DNA from: Thermoflexus sp.
GTDB lineage: Bacteria > Chloroflexota > Anaerolineae > Aggregatilineales > Aggregatilineaceae
Assembly: GCA_020724465.1 (NCBI GenBank)
Contig: DYGX01000012.1
Location: 1-64,000, forward strand
Direction: 5' to 3'
DNA: 64,000 bases
Position numbers and translations under genes: made by a program. Under the pieces are notes generated by a model. That model was not told where the DNA came from. It saw only the letters and a list, made by a program, of their open reading frames with translations, and did no database searches. Of the stretch, positions 1 to 7,035 are shown piece after piece (position 1 is the first letter of the stretch; each line of letters opens with the position of its first letter).

Positions 1-126
1 GCTCATACCCCCAGTTTAGCATCGTCCGTTTCAAAAGTGCATAACACGCTCTAGACCATAACCGGGAGCATTCTAGCGGGGCGGGGAGCAGGCCGCAACC
101 TGGCGCGTGGGGAGCAAGGACAGTCG

Positions 127-1044
127 ATGCAGGAGCAGTTCGAGCGGATTGAGTTCACAGCGGGTGAGGCGGGCGAGCGGCTCGACAAGGCGCTGGCCGG
201 ATGGCTAGGCGACCTTTCGCGTAGTCAAATTCAGGCGCTGATCCGCGAGGGGTTGGTGCTGGTGAATGGCCGCGCGGTGAAAGCCTCGTACCGCCTGGAA
301 GGCGGCGAGGCGATCGAGGTGCGCGTACCGCTTGCTGAAGAGGAGGCCGGGCCGCGTCCTGAGCACATCCCGCTCGATGTGCTGTACGAAGATGAACAGG
401 TGGCGGTGGTGAACAAACCGGCCGGCATGGTAGTGCATCCCGCCTTCGGACATACGTCCGGCACGCTGGTCAATGCGGTGCTGGCCCGCTGGCCGCAGAT
501 CGCCACCTTCAGCGAGCCGTCGCGAGCGGGGATCGTGCACCGGCTCGACAAAGACACCTCGGGCGTGCTGGTGGTCGCCAAGACGCCTGAGGCGCTCGAG
601 TCCCTACGCGCGCAGTTCAAGGCGCGCCAGGTGCGCAAGCGCTATCTTGCGCTGGTCGAAGGCATCCCCGCCACGCCGGACGGGGTGATCGACGCGCCAA
701 TCGGGCGCGATCCCACCCAGCGCAAGCGGATGGCGGTCCTGCGCGACGGTCGCGAAGCCGTCACCGAATTCCGCGTGATCGAGCACTACGCCGAGCATAG
801 CTTGCTCGAAGTCTTCCCAAAAACCGGGCGCACGCACCAGATTCGGGTTCATCTGGCGTTTATCGGGCACCCGGTCGTGGGCGATACGGTCTACGGGCGG
901 CGCCGGCAGGCGATCCGGCTCAAGCGGCATTTTCTCCACGCGGCGGCGATCACGTTCACCCGGCCGGGCACGTCCGAGACGCTCACCGTCGAGGCGCCGC
1001 TTCCGGTCGGACTGGCGAACATCCTCGCAAAGCTGCCGCGCTAA
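127..1044 (+). CDS. rluD: Ribosomal large subunit pseudouridine synthase, RluD family
   Basis: The 305-residue product would isomerise uridine to pseudouridine in 23S rRNA. An N-terminal S4 RNA-binding domain (about residues 14-65) is followed by the RsuA/RluA catalytic domain. The signature HRLDKDTSG is visible, placing the catalytic aspartate at about D141. The C-terminal KTGRTHQIRVHL block that is typical of the family is also present. The length is normal for RluC/RluD proteins. The ATG follows a purine-rich GGGGAGCAAGGA stretch that can act as ribosome binding site. The exact uridines modified cannot be read from sequence, so RluD rather than RluC is the best family label. It is the first gene in the window and stands alone on the plus strand. 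Confidence 0.93.
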   Translation: MQEQFERIEFTAGEAGERLDKALAGWLGDLSRSQIQALIREGLVLVNGRAVKASYRLEGGEAIEVRVPLAEEEAGPRPEHIPLDVLYEDEQVAVVNKPAGMVVHPAFGHTSGTLVNAVLARWPQIATFSEPSRAGIVHRLDKDTSGVLVVAKTPEALESLRAQFKARQVRKRYLALVEGIPATPDGVIDAPIGRDPTQRKRMAVLRDGREAVTEFRVIEHYAEHSLLEVFPKTGRTHQIRVHLAFIGHPVVGDTVYGRRRQAIRLKRHFLHAAAITFTRPGTSETLTVEAPLPVGLANILAKLPR

Positions 1045-1190
1045 CCGGGCACTCATATGCGCGCTTTGCCCCCGCGCCAGAATCTAAGAGATCACTGAGA
1101 GTCCAGCCCGGCTGCTTGCATCCGGCTGCTGCGCCGATTATGTTTGAAATCAACGCGGCTTGCCATCAGAAACATCGGCCAGGTGACGCA

Positions 1191-1679
1191 ATGACCCCAG
1201 GTCCTTCTCAGTCCGAACTGGCGCCCGATTTTGCCCTGCGCGACACGCAGGGCCGCGTGGTGCGCCTGAGTGATTTTCGCGGCAATCAGCATGTGGTGCT
1301 GGTGTTCAACCGCGGCTTTCAGTGACCGTTCTGCCGCCGGCACATGGCGCAGTTGCGTCACGACTACGCTCAGTTTACCCGCAGGGGCGCAGAGGTGATC
1401 GTCATCGGCCCGGACGACGAAGCCGCCTTCCGCGCTTTCTGGCAGGAGCACAAGCTGCCGATGATCGGGCTGGCCGACCCCGAACACCGTGTGGCCGATC
1501 AGTACGGCCAGCGCGTCAGACTGTTGAAGTTCGGGCGGCTGCCCACCGTGATCCTTGTGGACCGAAAAGGGCGGATGCACTTCCGGCACGACGGCAGCGG
1601 GATGCACGATATCCCTCCCAACTCGAAGCTGCTGGCTCTGCTCGATGCCCTGAACGAGCGCGCAGACTCGTCCGGTTAG
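1191..1679 (+). CDS. Peroxiredoxin/redoxin-like protein, probable selenoprotein read through an in-frame TGA
   Basis: The frame from ATG 1191 (preceded by AGGTGA) runs to TAG 1677-1679 with a single internal TGA at 1323-1325 (codon 45). Both halves belong to one AhpC/TSA-type thioredoxin-fold protein of 162 residues. Before the TGA is the usual APDFALRD...VRLSDFRG...VVLVFNRG segment; after it comes PFCRRHMAQLRHDY. In related redoxins the motif is RGxWCPFCRR, so the TGA sits exactly where the peroxidatic cysteine is expected, giving a U45-P-F-C48 active site. A short hairpin just after the TGA could be the bacterial SECIS. This placement argues for selenocysteine rather than a nonsense mutation. 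The likely role is reduction of peroxides or disulfides. The alternative is a broken gene, with the downstream half restarting at ATG 1344. Confidence 0.8.
1323..1325 (+). other. In-frame TGA, predicted selenocysteine codon
   Basis: This TGA occupies the position of the first cysteine of the CPFC redox motif in the redoxin-like gene. The reading frame stays open and conserved on both sides. Confidence 0.78.
1331..1352 (+). promoter_or_regulatory. Candidate bacterial SECIS hairpin
   Basis: CTG at 1331-1333 pairs with CAG at 1350-1352. After a single bulged C, CGCC at 1335-1338 pairs with GGCG at 1346-1349. The seven-base apical loop GGCACAT begins with GG, as bacterial SECIS loops usually have a G in the first two positions. 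The loop begins 14 bases after the TGA, slightly closer than the usual range, so this is a plausible but not ideal SelB target. Confidence 0.5.
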
Positions 1680-1708
1680 CCAGTCGCCAACTGCGCGGCG
1701 GACTGGCT
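1678..1708 (+). terminator. Hairpin overlapping the redoxin stop codon
   Basis: AGCCAGTC at 1678-1685 pairs with GACTGGCT at 1701-1708, extended by GCC/GGC around one bulge, with loop 1689-1696. There is no T-run after it, so it is only a possible terminator or 3' stabilising structure. Confidence 0.4.
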
Positions 1709-1776
1709 GCGCTGCGCGCCGCCGTGCCCTTCCACTGGCCGGTGATCTTGTGCCTGCTTGCTCGCTCGCACCCTAT

Positions 1777-1806
1777 TTGACAATGCTTGCCTTTCGGCGC
1801 TACATT
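1777..1806 (+). promoter_or_regulatory. Sigma-70 type promoter upstream of the nitrilase-family gene
   Basis: A perfect -35 TTGACA (1777-1782) lies 18 bases from a -10 TACATT (1801-1806). It is about 80 bases before the ATG at 1888. Confidence 0.6.
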
Positions 1807-1887
1807 TAGGGTCGGTTGCCCCCAGGGCGAGCGGCAGAGAGGCTCGATCCGGCGGCGAGACCGGATCCCCCCGAACGAGGAGAACTT

Positions 1888-2724
1888 ATGCGTGAAATCA
1901 CTGTAGCGACCGTGCAGATGAAACCGGCTTTGGGCGAGGTCGAGGACAATCTGGTGAAGATGTCCGACTTCGTGTCCAAGATCGCCTCTCAGCAGAAGGT
2001 CGATCTGATCGTCTTCCCGGAGCTGGTCACGAGCGGATACGAGCTGGGTGTGCGGTTCACAGAGATGGCGCAGCGAGTCCCTGGCCCGACGGTGAACCTG
2101 ATGGCTCAGCGCGCCGCGGATTTCGGGGTGTACATCGCGTTCGGCATGGTCATGAAGGAGCGCGTGGAAAGCATCCTGTTCAACACGGCGGTGCTGGTGG
2201 GGCCGGATGGCGAGCTGGTGGGAACCTATAACAAGGTGCACCTGCACGGGGAAGAGCGGATGGCATTCCGCGAAGGGTTTCGCCTGCCGGTGTTCGAGAC
2301 CGACATCGGGCAGATCGGCCTGATGCTGGGCTGGGACCTGGCCTTTCCTGAGGTGGCGCGCTCGATGACGCTCGAAGGGGCGGAGCTGCTGTGCGTGCTG
2401 GCGAACTGGGAGACCTCTGAGATCGACGAGTGGCGCACCTACATCAAGGCACGCGCCTACGAAAACGCGGTGTTTGTTGCCGCTGCCAACCGGATCGGCG
2501 AGGATGTGACGCTTAATTTCGGCGGCGAGAGCATGATCGTGGGGCCGCGTGGCAAGGTACATGCCAGCCTGGCCGATGAGAAAGATGCGGACTCTGGCGC
2601 GCCGCGCGAAGGCTACGCGGTGGCGCGAATTGACCTCGACGAGATTCGCAAATGTCGCGAAGAGCACCAAACCCTCCAAACCCGACAGCCGACAGCCTAC
2701 CGGGCGCTGGTGAAGAAGTATTGA
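1888..2724 (+). CDS. Nitrilase/carbon-nitrogen hydrolase family protein lacking the catalytic cysteine
   Basis: The 278-residue protein has the CN-hydrolase fold. The family's catalytic Glu is visible in FPEL (E45) and the Lys in YNKVHL (K116). The third residue of the triad should be Cys in a motif like GLMICYDLRFPE, but here the segment reads GLMLGWDLAFPE, with Gly148 (codon GGC) in place of Cys. The protein is therefore probably not a classical amidase/nitrilase; it may bind ligand without hydrolysis, or use another chemistry. The start at 1888 was chosen because AGGAGA lies just upstream and the protein begins at the conserved first strand (REITVATVQM). An in-frame upstream ATG at 1816 would add 24 atypical residues and overlaps the promoter region. 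It precedes a small membrane-protein gene by 13 bases. Confidence 0.85.
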   Translation: MREITVATVQMKPALGEVEDNLVKMSDFVSKIASQQKVDLIVFPELVTSGYELGVRFTEMAQRVPGPTVNLMAQRAADFGVYIAFGMVMKERVESILFNTAVLVGPDGELVGTYNKVHLHGEERMAFREGFRLPVFETDIGQIGLMLGWDLAFPEVARSMTLEGAELLCVLANWETSEIDEWRTYIKARAYENAVFVAAANRIGEDVTLNFGGESMIVGPRGKVHASLADEKDADSGAPREGYAVARIDLDEIRKCREEHQTLQTRQPTAYRALVKKY

Positions 2725-2737
2725 TTCGGGCAGGCGG

Positions 2738-2959
2738 ATGGACACCGATCCGGACCGTGACGCACAGCAGGCGGACTTCGTCGGATCGCCCAGCGAATAT
2801 GCCGACGCAGCCGAAGCACCCCGGTGGGTGCAGGCGATGGTAAAGGCGGTCGCGTTCCTGCCGGGTGTGTTGGCGGCGTTCGGTGTGCTGCAACTCGTGC
2901 TGGTGGTGCTGGCAGTCCTGGTGGCGTGTCTGATCGCCGCGCTGATTGTGATGCTGTAG
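2738..2959 (+). CDS. Small membrane protein of unknown function
   Basis: The 73-residue product has a polar, acidic N-terminal half (about 1-28) and a C-terminal half that is almost entirely hydrophobic (about 35-73, Val/Leu/Ala rich), long enough for one long or two short membrane spans. It begins 13 bases after the nitrilase-family gene and is followed by a strong terminator, so the two genes probably form one transcript. I do not recognise the family. The ribosome binding site is weak, and the gene might be missed by automatic callers. Confidence 0.5.
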   Translation: MDTDPDRDAQQADFVGSPSEYADAAEAPRWVQAMVKAVAFLPGVLAAFGVLQLVLVVLAVLVACLIAALIVML

Positions 2960-2982
2960 GCGCTCTGCTGGCTGAGACTGAT

Positions 2983-3017
2983 CCGCCCGGCGCTGCTCAG
3001 ACGCCGGGCGGCTTTTT
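2983..3017 (+). terminator. Rho-independent terminator
   Basis: CCGCCCGGCG (2983-2992) pairs perfectly with CGCCGGGCGG (3002-3011) around a nine-base loop, followed by CTTTTT. It ends the nitrilase/small membrane protein unit. Confidence 0.85.
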
Positions 3018-3045
3018 GGCAGGCGTGCATGAGGAGAAGAATCCG

Positions 3046-4086
3046 GTGAAATGGATCGACTTGCGCAGTGATACGGTCACCTGGCCGACCGATGAGATGC
3101 GGCGCGCGATGGCCGAGGCTGAAGTCGGCGACGACGTTTTCGGCGACGACCCGACGGTGAACCGGCTCGAACAGGTCGCGGCGGAGCGTCTGGGCAAGGA
3201 AGCCGGGCTGTTTGTCGCCAGCGGCACGATGGGCAACCTTGTCGCCATGCTTACCCACTGCGGGCGGGGCGATGAGGTCATTCTGGGCGATCAGGCGCAC
3301 ACGTTCTTGTACGAGGCGGGCGGGATCAGCGCTCTGGGCGGCATACACCCGCATCCCGTCCCGGTGCTCCCCGACGGGACGCTGCCGCTTGATGCCATCC
3401 GGGCAGCGATCCGCCCGCTGGGAAACGAGCACTTTCCGCCCACGCGCCTGATCGCCCTGGAGAACACGCAGGGCACGGTCGGCGGGATCCCGATTTCCAA
3501 AGCGTACACGGATAGCGTGGGTGCGCTGGCGCGCGAGCATGGGCTGGCCCTGCACATCGACGGCGCGCGTATTTTCAACGCAGCCGCGGCCCTGGGGGTG
3601 GACGCCGCAGCGCTGGTTGAGGCAGCAGACAGCGTGACGTTCTGCCTATCCAAAGGGCTGTGCGCCCCGGTCGGCTCGGTGCTGGTCGGATCGCGAGAGT
3701 TTATCGAGCGGGCGCGAAGGATGCGGAAGATCGTCGGCGGCGGGATGCGCCAGGTCGGCGTGCTGGCGGCGGCCGGGCTGGTGGCGTTGGAGCGCATGAC
3801 CGACCGTCTGCACGAAGATCACGAGAATGCCCGCCTGCTGGCCGAAGGGCTGGCGGAGCTGCCGCAGATCGAGATCAACCTCGAGTCGGTGCAGACAAAT
3901 ATGGTATTCTTCGGCTTGAAGGACAATGTTCCGCTCAGCGCGCCGCAGTTGAGCGAGCGCCTGAAAGCGCACAACATTCTGCTGTTGCCGTTGAATGAGC
4001 GCCGCTTCCGCGCCGTGACGCATTACTGGATTCGCCCTGAAGATGTGATCTGGGTGCTGGCCTCGCTGCAAAAGGAGCTGGCGTGA
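3046..4086 (+). CDS. ltaE: Low-specificity L-threonine aldolase
   Basis: This PLP fold-type-I enzyme of 346 residues cleaves L-threonine/allo-threonine to glycine and acetaldehyde. The N-terminus IDLRSDTVT and the VGDDVFGDDPTVNRLE block are typical of threonine aldolases. HIDGAR (D172, R175) contacts the cofactor, and LSKGLCAPVGS supplies the Schiff-base lysine (K203). I chose GTG 3046 because GAGGAG lies at 3031-3036 and the family begins at this point; longer in-frame starts run through the upstream terminator. The stop overlaps the start of the following membrane-protein gene (GTGA), implying translational coupling. Confidence 0.9.
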   Translation: MKWIDLRSDTVTWPTDEMRRAMAEAEVGDDVFGDDPTVNRLEQVAAERLGKEAGLFVASGTMGNLVAMLTHCGRGDEVILGDQAHTFLYEAGGISALGGIHPHPVPVLPDGTLPLDAIRAAIRPLGNEHFPPTRLIALENTQGTVGGIPISKAYTDSVGALAREHGLALHIDGARIFNAAAALGVDAAALVEAADSVTFCLSKGLCAPVGSVLVGSREFIERARRMRKIVGGGMRQVGVLAAAGLVALERMTDRLHEDHENARLLAEGLAELPQIEINLESVQTNMVFFGLKDNVPLSAPQLSERLKAHNILLLPLNERRFRAVTHYWIRPEDVIWVLASLQKELA

Positions 4087-4874
4087 AACCGCCTTTGCGC
4101 GACATAGACGAACACCCCGAAGAACCTGTCCGGCCGCAGCCGATGATGCCGCTGGACCGCCGCCTGCGTGTGGGGCACCCGCCGCAGGCGGTCCCCATGC
4201 ATCGCCCTGAGACGGAGCAGTGGGCCGATGAGCCGGATGACAGGCCGCTACGGAGCCGGCGCCAGGACGTCGACCCGATTTTCGGGTATGTGATGGCGAT
4301 GGCGCTCAGCATCGGGCTGACGCCCATCCCGGCCAACACCCGCTATGTGTTGTTGTGGGCGGTGCTGGCGCTGATGGGTGGGATGGCGCTGGTGCTTGGC
4401 AGCGGCATTCGCCTGAAAGTCACCGATCCTGGCGATCTGATCTGGGGGTTCGGCCTGGGGCTGCTGGCGGGCGGCGGCCTGATGCTGGTCGGTTGGGACA
4501 CGCTGGCGGTCACGGCCGAGCGGCTCTTCGCGATGGGGCAGGCCGACAGCGCCTTGCTGGAAACGTGGATCTTTCAGGCGACGGCATTTGTCATGCCGCT
4601 GTCGGAGACGATGTTCTTCCGCGGGGCGATGCAGCGCGTCCACAGCCTTCTGACGGTGGCGCTGCTGGCGAGCGCCTGGTCGATCCTGATGTTCTTCCCG
4701 AATCTCAGCCTGGGCGAGGCGCCGGTTGTTGGTTTTGTGATCGGGACGGCGCTGGTGGTGCTCAACTTCCTCTACAGCTACGTCAACTACCGGCATGGGC
4801 TGGCGGCCAGCTACCTCTGCCAGGTGGTTGCCGGGACGCTGCTCCTGCTCGTTCCGAGGCTCCTCGCCGGCTGA
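4083..4874 (+). CDS. CPBP-like multi-pass membrane protein
   Basis: The 263-residue protein has a polar, Pro/Arg-rich cytoplasmic head of about 65 residues followed by about six or seven hydrophobic segments. The stretch LSETMFFRGAMQ resembles the first motif of CPBP (CaaX-protease/bacteriocin-processing) intramembrane proteases, which is EExxxR. Here the second Glu is replaced by Thr, so protease activity is doubtful. It starts with GTG overlapping the stop of the threonine aldolase gene and meets a convergent gene two bases after its own stop. Function is not known. Confidence 0.7.
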   Translation: MKPPLRDIDEHPEEPVRPQPMMPLDRRLRVGHPPQAVPMHRPETEQWADEPDDRPLRSRRQDVDPIFGYVMAMALSIGLTPIPANTRYVLLWAVLALMGGMALVLGSGIRLKVTDPGDLIWGFGLGLLAGGGLMLVGWDTLAVTAERLFAMGQADSALLETWIFQATAFVMPLSETMFFRGAMQRVHSLLTVALLASAWSILMFFPNLSLGEAPVVGFVIGTALVVLNFLYSYVNYRHGLAASYLCQVVAGTLLLLVPRLLAG

Positions 4875-4875
4875 G

Positions 4876-5646
4876 CTAAGCACGCCGCAGGGCGCGCAGC
4901 CGCGGCAGAATGACCATCCCAACCCGGTTTCGCCAGCGGAAATAGTGCATCACCGCGGCCCGCTCGAACCACTGGTGCGGGTGGAAGGTGAGATAAACGC
5001 TCGTCTCGGGGTGGGCGAGGCACGCGCCGACTTCAGCCAGGGTGCTCGGCCTGCCGCCGGGGCCGGGTGGAGTCCCGTCGTGACGGGTCCAGTGCCAGCC
5101 CGCATCCGAGAAGTAGCACAGCCGTGTGAAATCTACGCTCAAGACGGCGTCGCCAAGCAGCCCGAGCTGGCCGACCAGGCCCGGATCGCGGCGCACCAAA
5201 TCGAGGTTTCCGGCGTAGCCCGGTGCCAGCGGCGGCGTGCCGTGCGCGGCGATCGTTTCGACTGTCACATCATTCCGGCGCAAGTCGTCGATATCTTGCT
5301 GCAACATAGCGCGCGCGGCGAGGAAATCCCCCCCGCAGCGGTCGAGCGTCTCGTAGTGATAGCCGATCTCATGACCGAGCGCGGCCACCGCTCTGATTGC
5401 CGCGTGGTTGAAACCGGCGGGGTGACGGCGGAAGTAGAAGGTTCCGCGCAGGCCGCGCCGGGCAAGAATCGACGCCAGCCGGACGGCATGCTGCGAGCGA
5501 TAGTCGACATCGAAGCGGAAGATCACGGCGGGCGGCTGTGGCCCCGCGCGCAGATAGTCCCCGACGCCGAATACCGGCAGATGCGCAGCCCTGCGGCAAA
5601 GGTCTTGAAAGGCAGCGACGGTGTACTCGGCCGGCATGGCTGTCAA
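4876..5646 (-). CDS. Polysaccharide deacetylase-family protein
   Basis: The 256-residue product carries features of the NodB/polysaccharide deacetylase fold: an early FRFDVDY strand with the metal-binding Asp, and the HEIGYHYE segment, which resembles the HxxxH metal motif. A later LTFHPHQWFE histidine segment fits the C-terminal catalytic region. Such enzymes remove acetyl or similar groups from sugars, or act on related amide substrates. No signal peptide is evident, so a cytoplasmic role in surface polysaccharide or lipid-linked sugar processing is possible. It overlaps the end of the upstream lipoprotein gene by four bases, so the two are probably co-transcribed. Confidence 0.72.
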   Translation of the reverse strand: MTAMPAEYTVAAFQDLCRRAAHLPVFGVGDYLRAGPQPPAVIFRFDVDYRSQHAVRLASILARRGLRGTFYFRRHPAGFNHAAIRAVAALGHEIGYHYETLDRCGGDFLAARAMLQQDIDDLRRNDVTVETIAAHGTPPLAPGYAGNLDLVRRDPGLVGQLGLLGDAVLSVDFTRLCYFSDAGWHWTRHDGTPPGPGGRPSTLAEVGACLAHPETSVYLTFHPHQWFERAAVMHYFRWRNRVGMVILPRLRALRRA

Positions 5647-7028
5647 GTGAGCGGCTGCCAGATGCGGAGACTCTCCAGGCGGCAGGTTGCCGGCACGGTG
5701 CGTGCCGCGCAGAAGAAAGCAAGCCCGCCCTCACTGAAGGTCTGATCGCGAAAGGTCAGCAGAGGCGTGTCGTTGACCAAGAGGTCGTGACGACCTTCTG
5801 GCCCGATCTCGACCGCCAGACGGTTAATGGCCGCGCCCGTGTTGATGGCGGGGTGCAGCTGCCAGTTCTGAATCACGCGCTGCACCCGGTTGTTCTGGAC
5901 CACGGCCACTCGGTACTCACCCCGGTTCGAGAGGCCGACGTAGAGAAAGTTGTCGTCGTCCTGATAGTGCAGCCACAGTCCAAGCTGCGCATCATCCGGA
6001 TCGCCTTCGGTCAGGCGCATCTCTGCTTCGATCAGGCCGCGCCGGATACGCACCCCGGTCAGCGATCCCCACGACTGCGCCGCAGGCGGGCGAGTCGTCT
6101 CCAGCAGGCGAATCTGGTAGGCGCCGCCCGCGATTTCGTTGATGTACGCGCGGGTGCGGCTGAGATACCAGCGTCCCCCGCTGGCCGGGTCGTCGAATGT
6201 CTCTTCCAGAACCAGAGAATAGACGCCGGATGCTGGTTCGGTGGTCGGCTCGGCGGGCAGGGGATCGTTGGTGGGCTGAGCGCTGTCCGCCGGCGGGGTG
6301 CTGTCTGCCGCGGCGAGATAGTCCACATCGAAGACCGCCGACAGCGAGCCGTCGCCCGCGCTCATGGTGCTCACGTCGCGATCCCAGCCCTCCGTTCGCT
6401 CGATGACCGTCATCGCCTGCCCGACAACTTCCATCTCGGCGAACCAGGCGTACAGGCTGCCATCCGAGGCGCAGACCGCGCCGGCGAGGGGATCGTCCGT
6501 CGGCTCGCCGGCGTTTAGCCAGGCGCGAAAGCTCAGCGCGAGCGAAGTCGCCAGCGCATCCCAGCCCTGAGCCGCAGCGGCGGTGGTGCCGCTCAGGTGG
6601 TAGGCGACTGCCCACAAGGCGACATACGACGTTGTTTCGCTGACGCCGACTTCGATGGGGTAGTCAGACAGATCAAACCGATCGATGTTTTCGCCGCGTC
6701 GGTTGGCCGGATAGAGCAGGTAGCTGTAGGTTCCCTGCGGATCGACGAGCGCGACAAAGACCTGGACCGGTGTGTCCGGCGGGCGGAACTCCAGGGCGAG
6801 CGCCGGGATGATGATGCGCAGCCGGTTGCCCGACGCGGTGGTGCCGGTGACCTGAAGGGTTTCGGTGGCGGGCGTCGGGAACGGCGTGCGATCGGGTTCG
6901 GGGCGGGTGGTCTGATCGACGATGGAGACGGGGCCGCAGGACGCGATCAGCAGGATGGCCATCGCACCGCCTATGACAGCGCGAGCGACGCGGGAACCGA
7001 TCAACATCGTGCGTGTGCCGGCGCTCAT
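5643..7028 (-). CDS. Lipoprotein with C-terminal LamG/jelly-roll-like domain
   Basis: The 461-residue product starts with a type II signal peptide: a positively charged head, a hydrophobic stretch, and the lipobox LIASC followed by G, predicting a lipid-anchored exported protein. A Pro/Thr-rich spacer follows, then an uncharacterised middle region. The last about 190 residues (from VLEETFDDPASGGRWYL) look like the concanavalin-like domains found in many Chloroflexota secreted proteins (EAEMRLTEGDPDDAQLGLWL, YVGLSNRGEYRVAV). The start was placed at 7028 because the lipoprotein signal begins there and it lies seven bases after the upstream gene ends. The function is unknown. Confidence 0.7.
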   Translation of the reverse strand: MSAGTRTMLIGSRVARAVIGGAMAILLIASCGPVSIVDQTTRPEPDRTPFPTPATETLQVTGTTASGNRLRIIIPALALEFRPPDTPVQVFVALVDPQGTYSYLLYPANRRGENIDRFDLSDYPIEVGVSETTSYVALWAVAYHLSGTTAAAAQGWDALATSLALSFRAWLNAGEPTDDPLAGAVCASDGSLYAWFAEMEVVGQAMTVIERTEGWDRDVSTMSAGDGSLSAVFDVDYLAAADSTPPADSAQPTNDPLPAEPTTEPASGVYSLVLEETFDDPASGGRWYLSRTRAYINEIAGGAYQIRLLETTRPPAAQSWGSLTGVRIRRGLIEAEMRLTEGDPDDAQLGLWLHYQDDDNFLYVGLSNRGEYRVAVVQNNRVQRVIQNWQLHPAINTGAAINRLAVEIGPEGRHDLLVNDTPLLTFRDQTFSEGGLAFFCAARTVPATCRLESLRIWQPLT

Positions 7029-7035
7029 CGACTGT

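Noticed and set aside
1344-1679. Independent 111-residue gene starting after the internal TGA
   Set aside because: It would lack the first strand and the active-site cysteine pair of the redoxin fold; the in-frame upstream half completes the domain, so a read-through selenoprotein is more likely.
1516-3555. 679-residue open frame on the minus strand
   Set aside because: It crosses the nitrilase and threonine aldolase genes in antisense and contains no recognisable motif.
4795-5745. 316-residue open frame on the plus strand
   Set aside because: It runs across the minus-strand deacetylase gene, whose metal motifs support the minus strand as coding.
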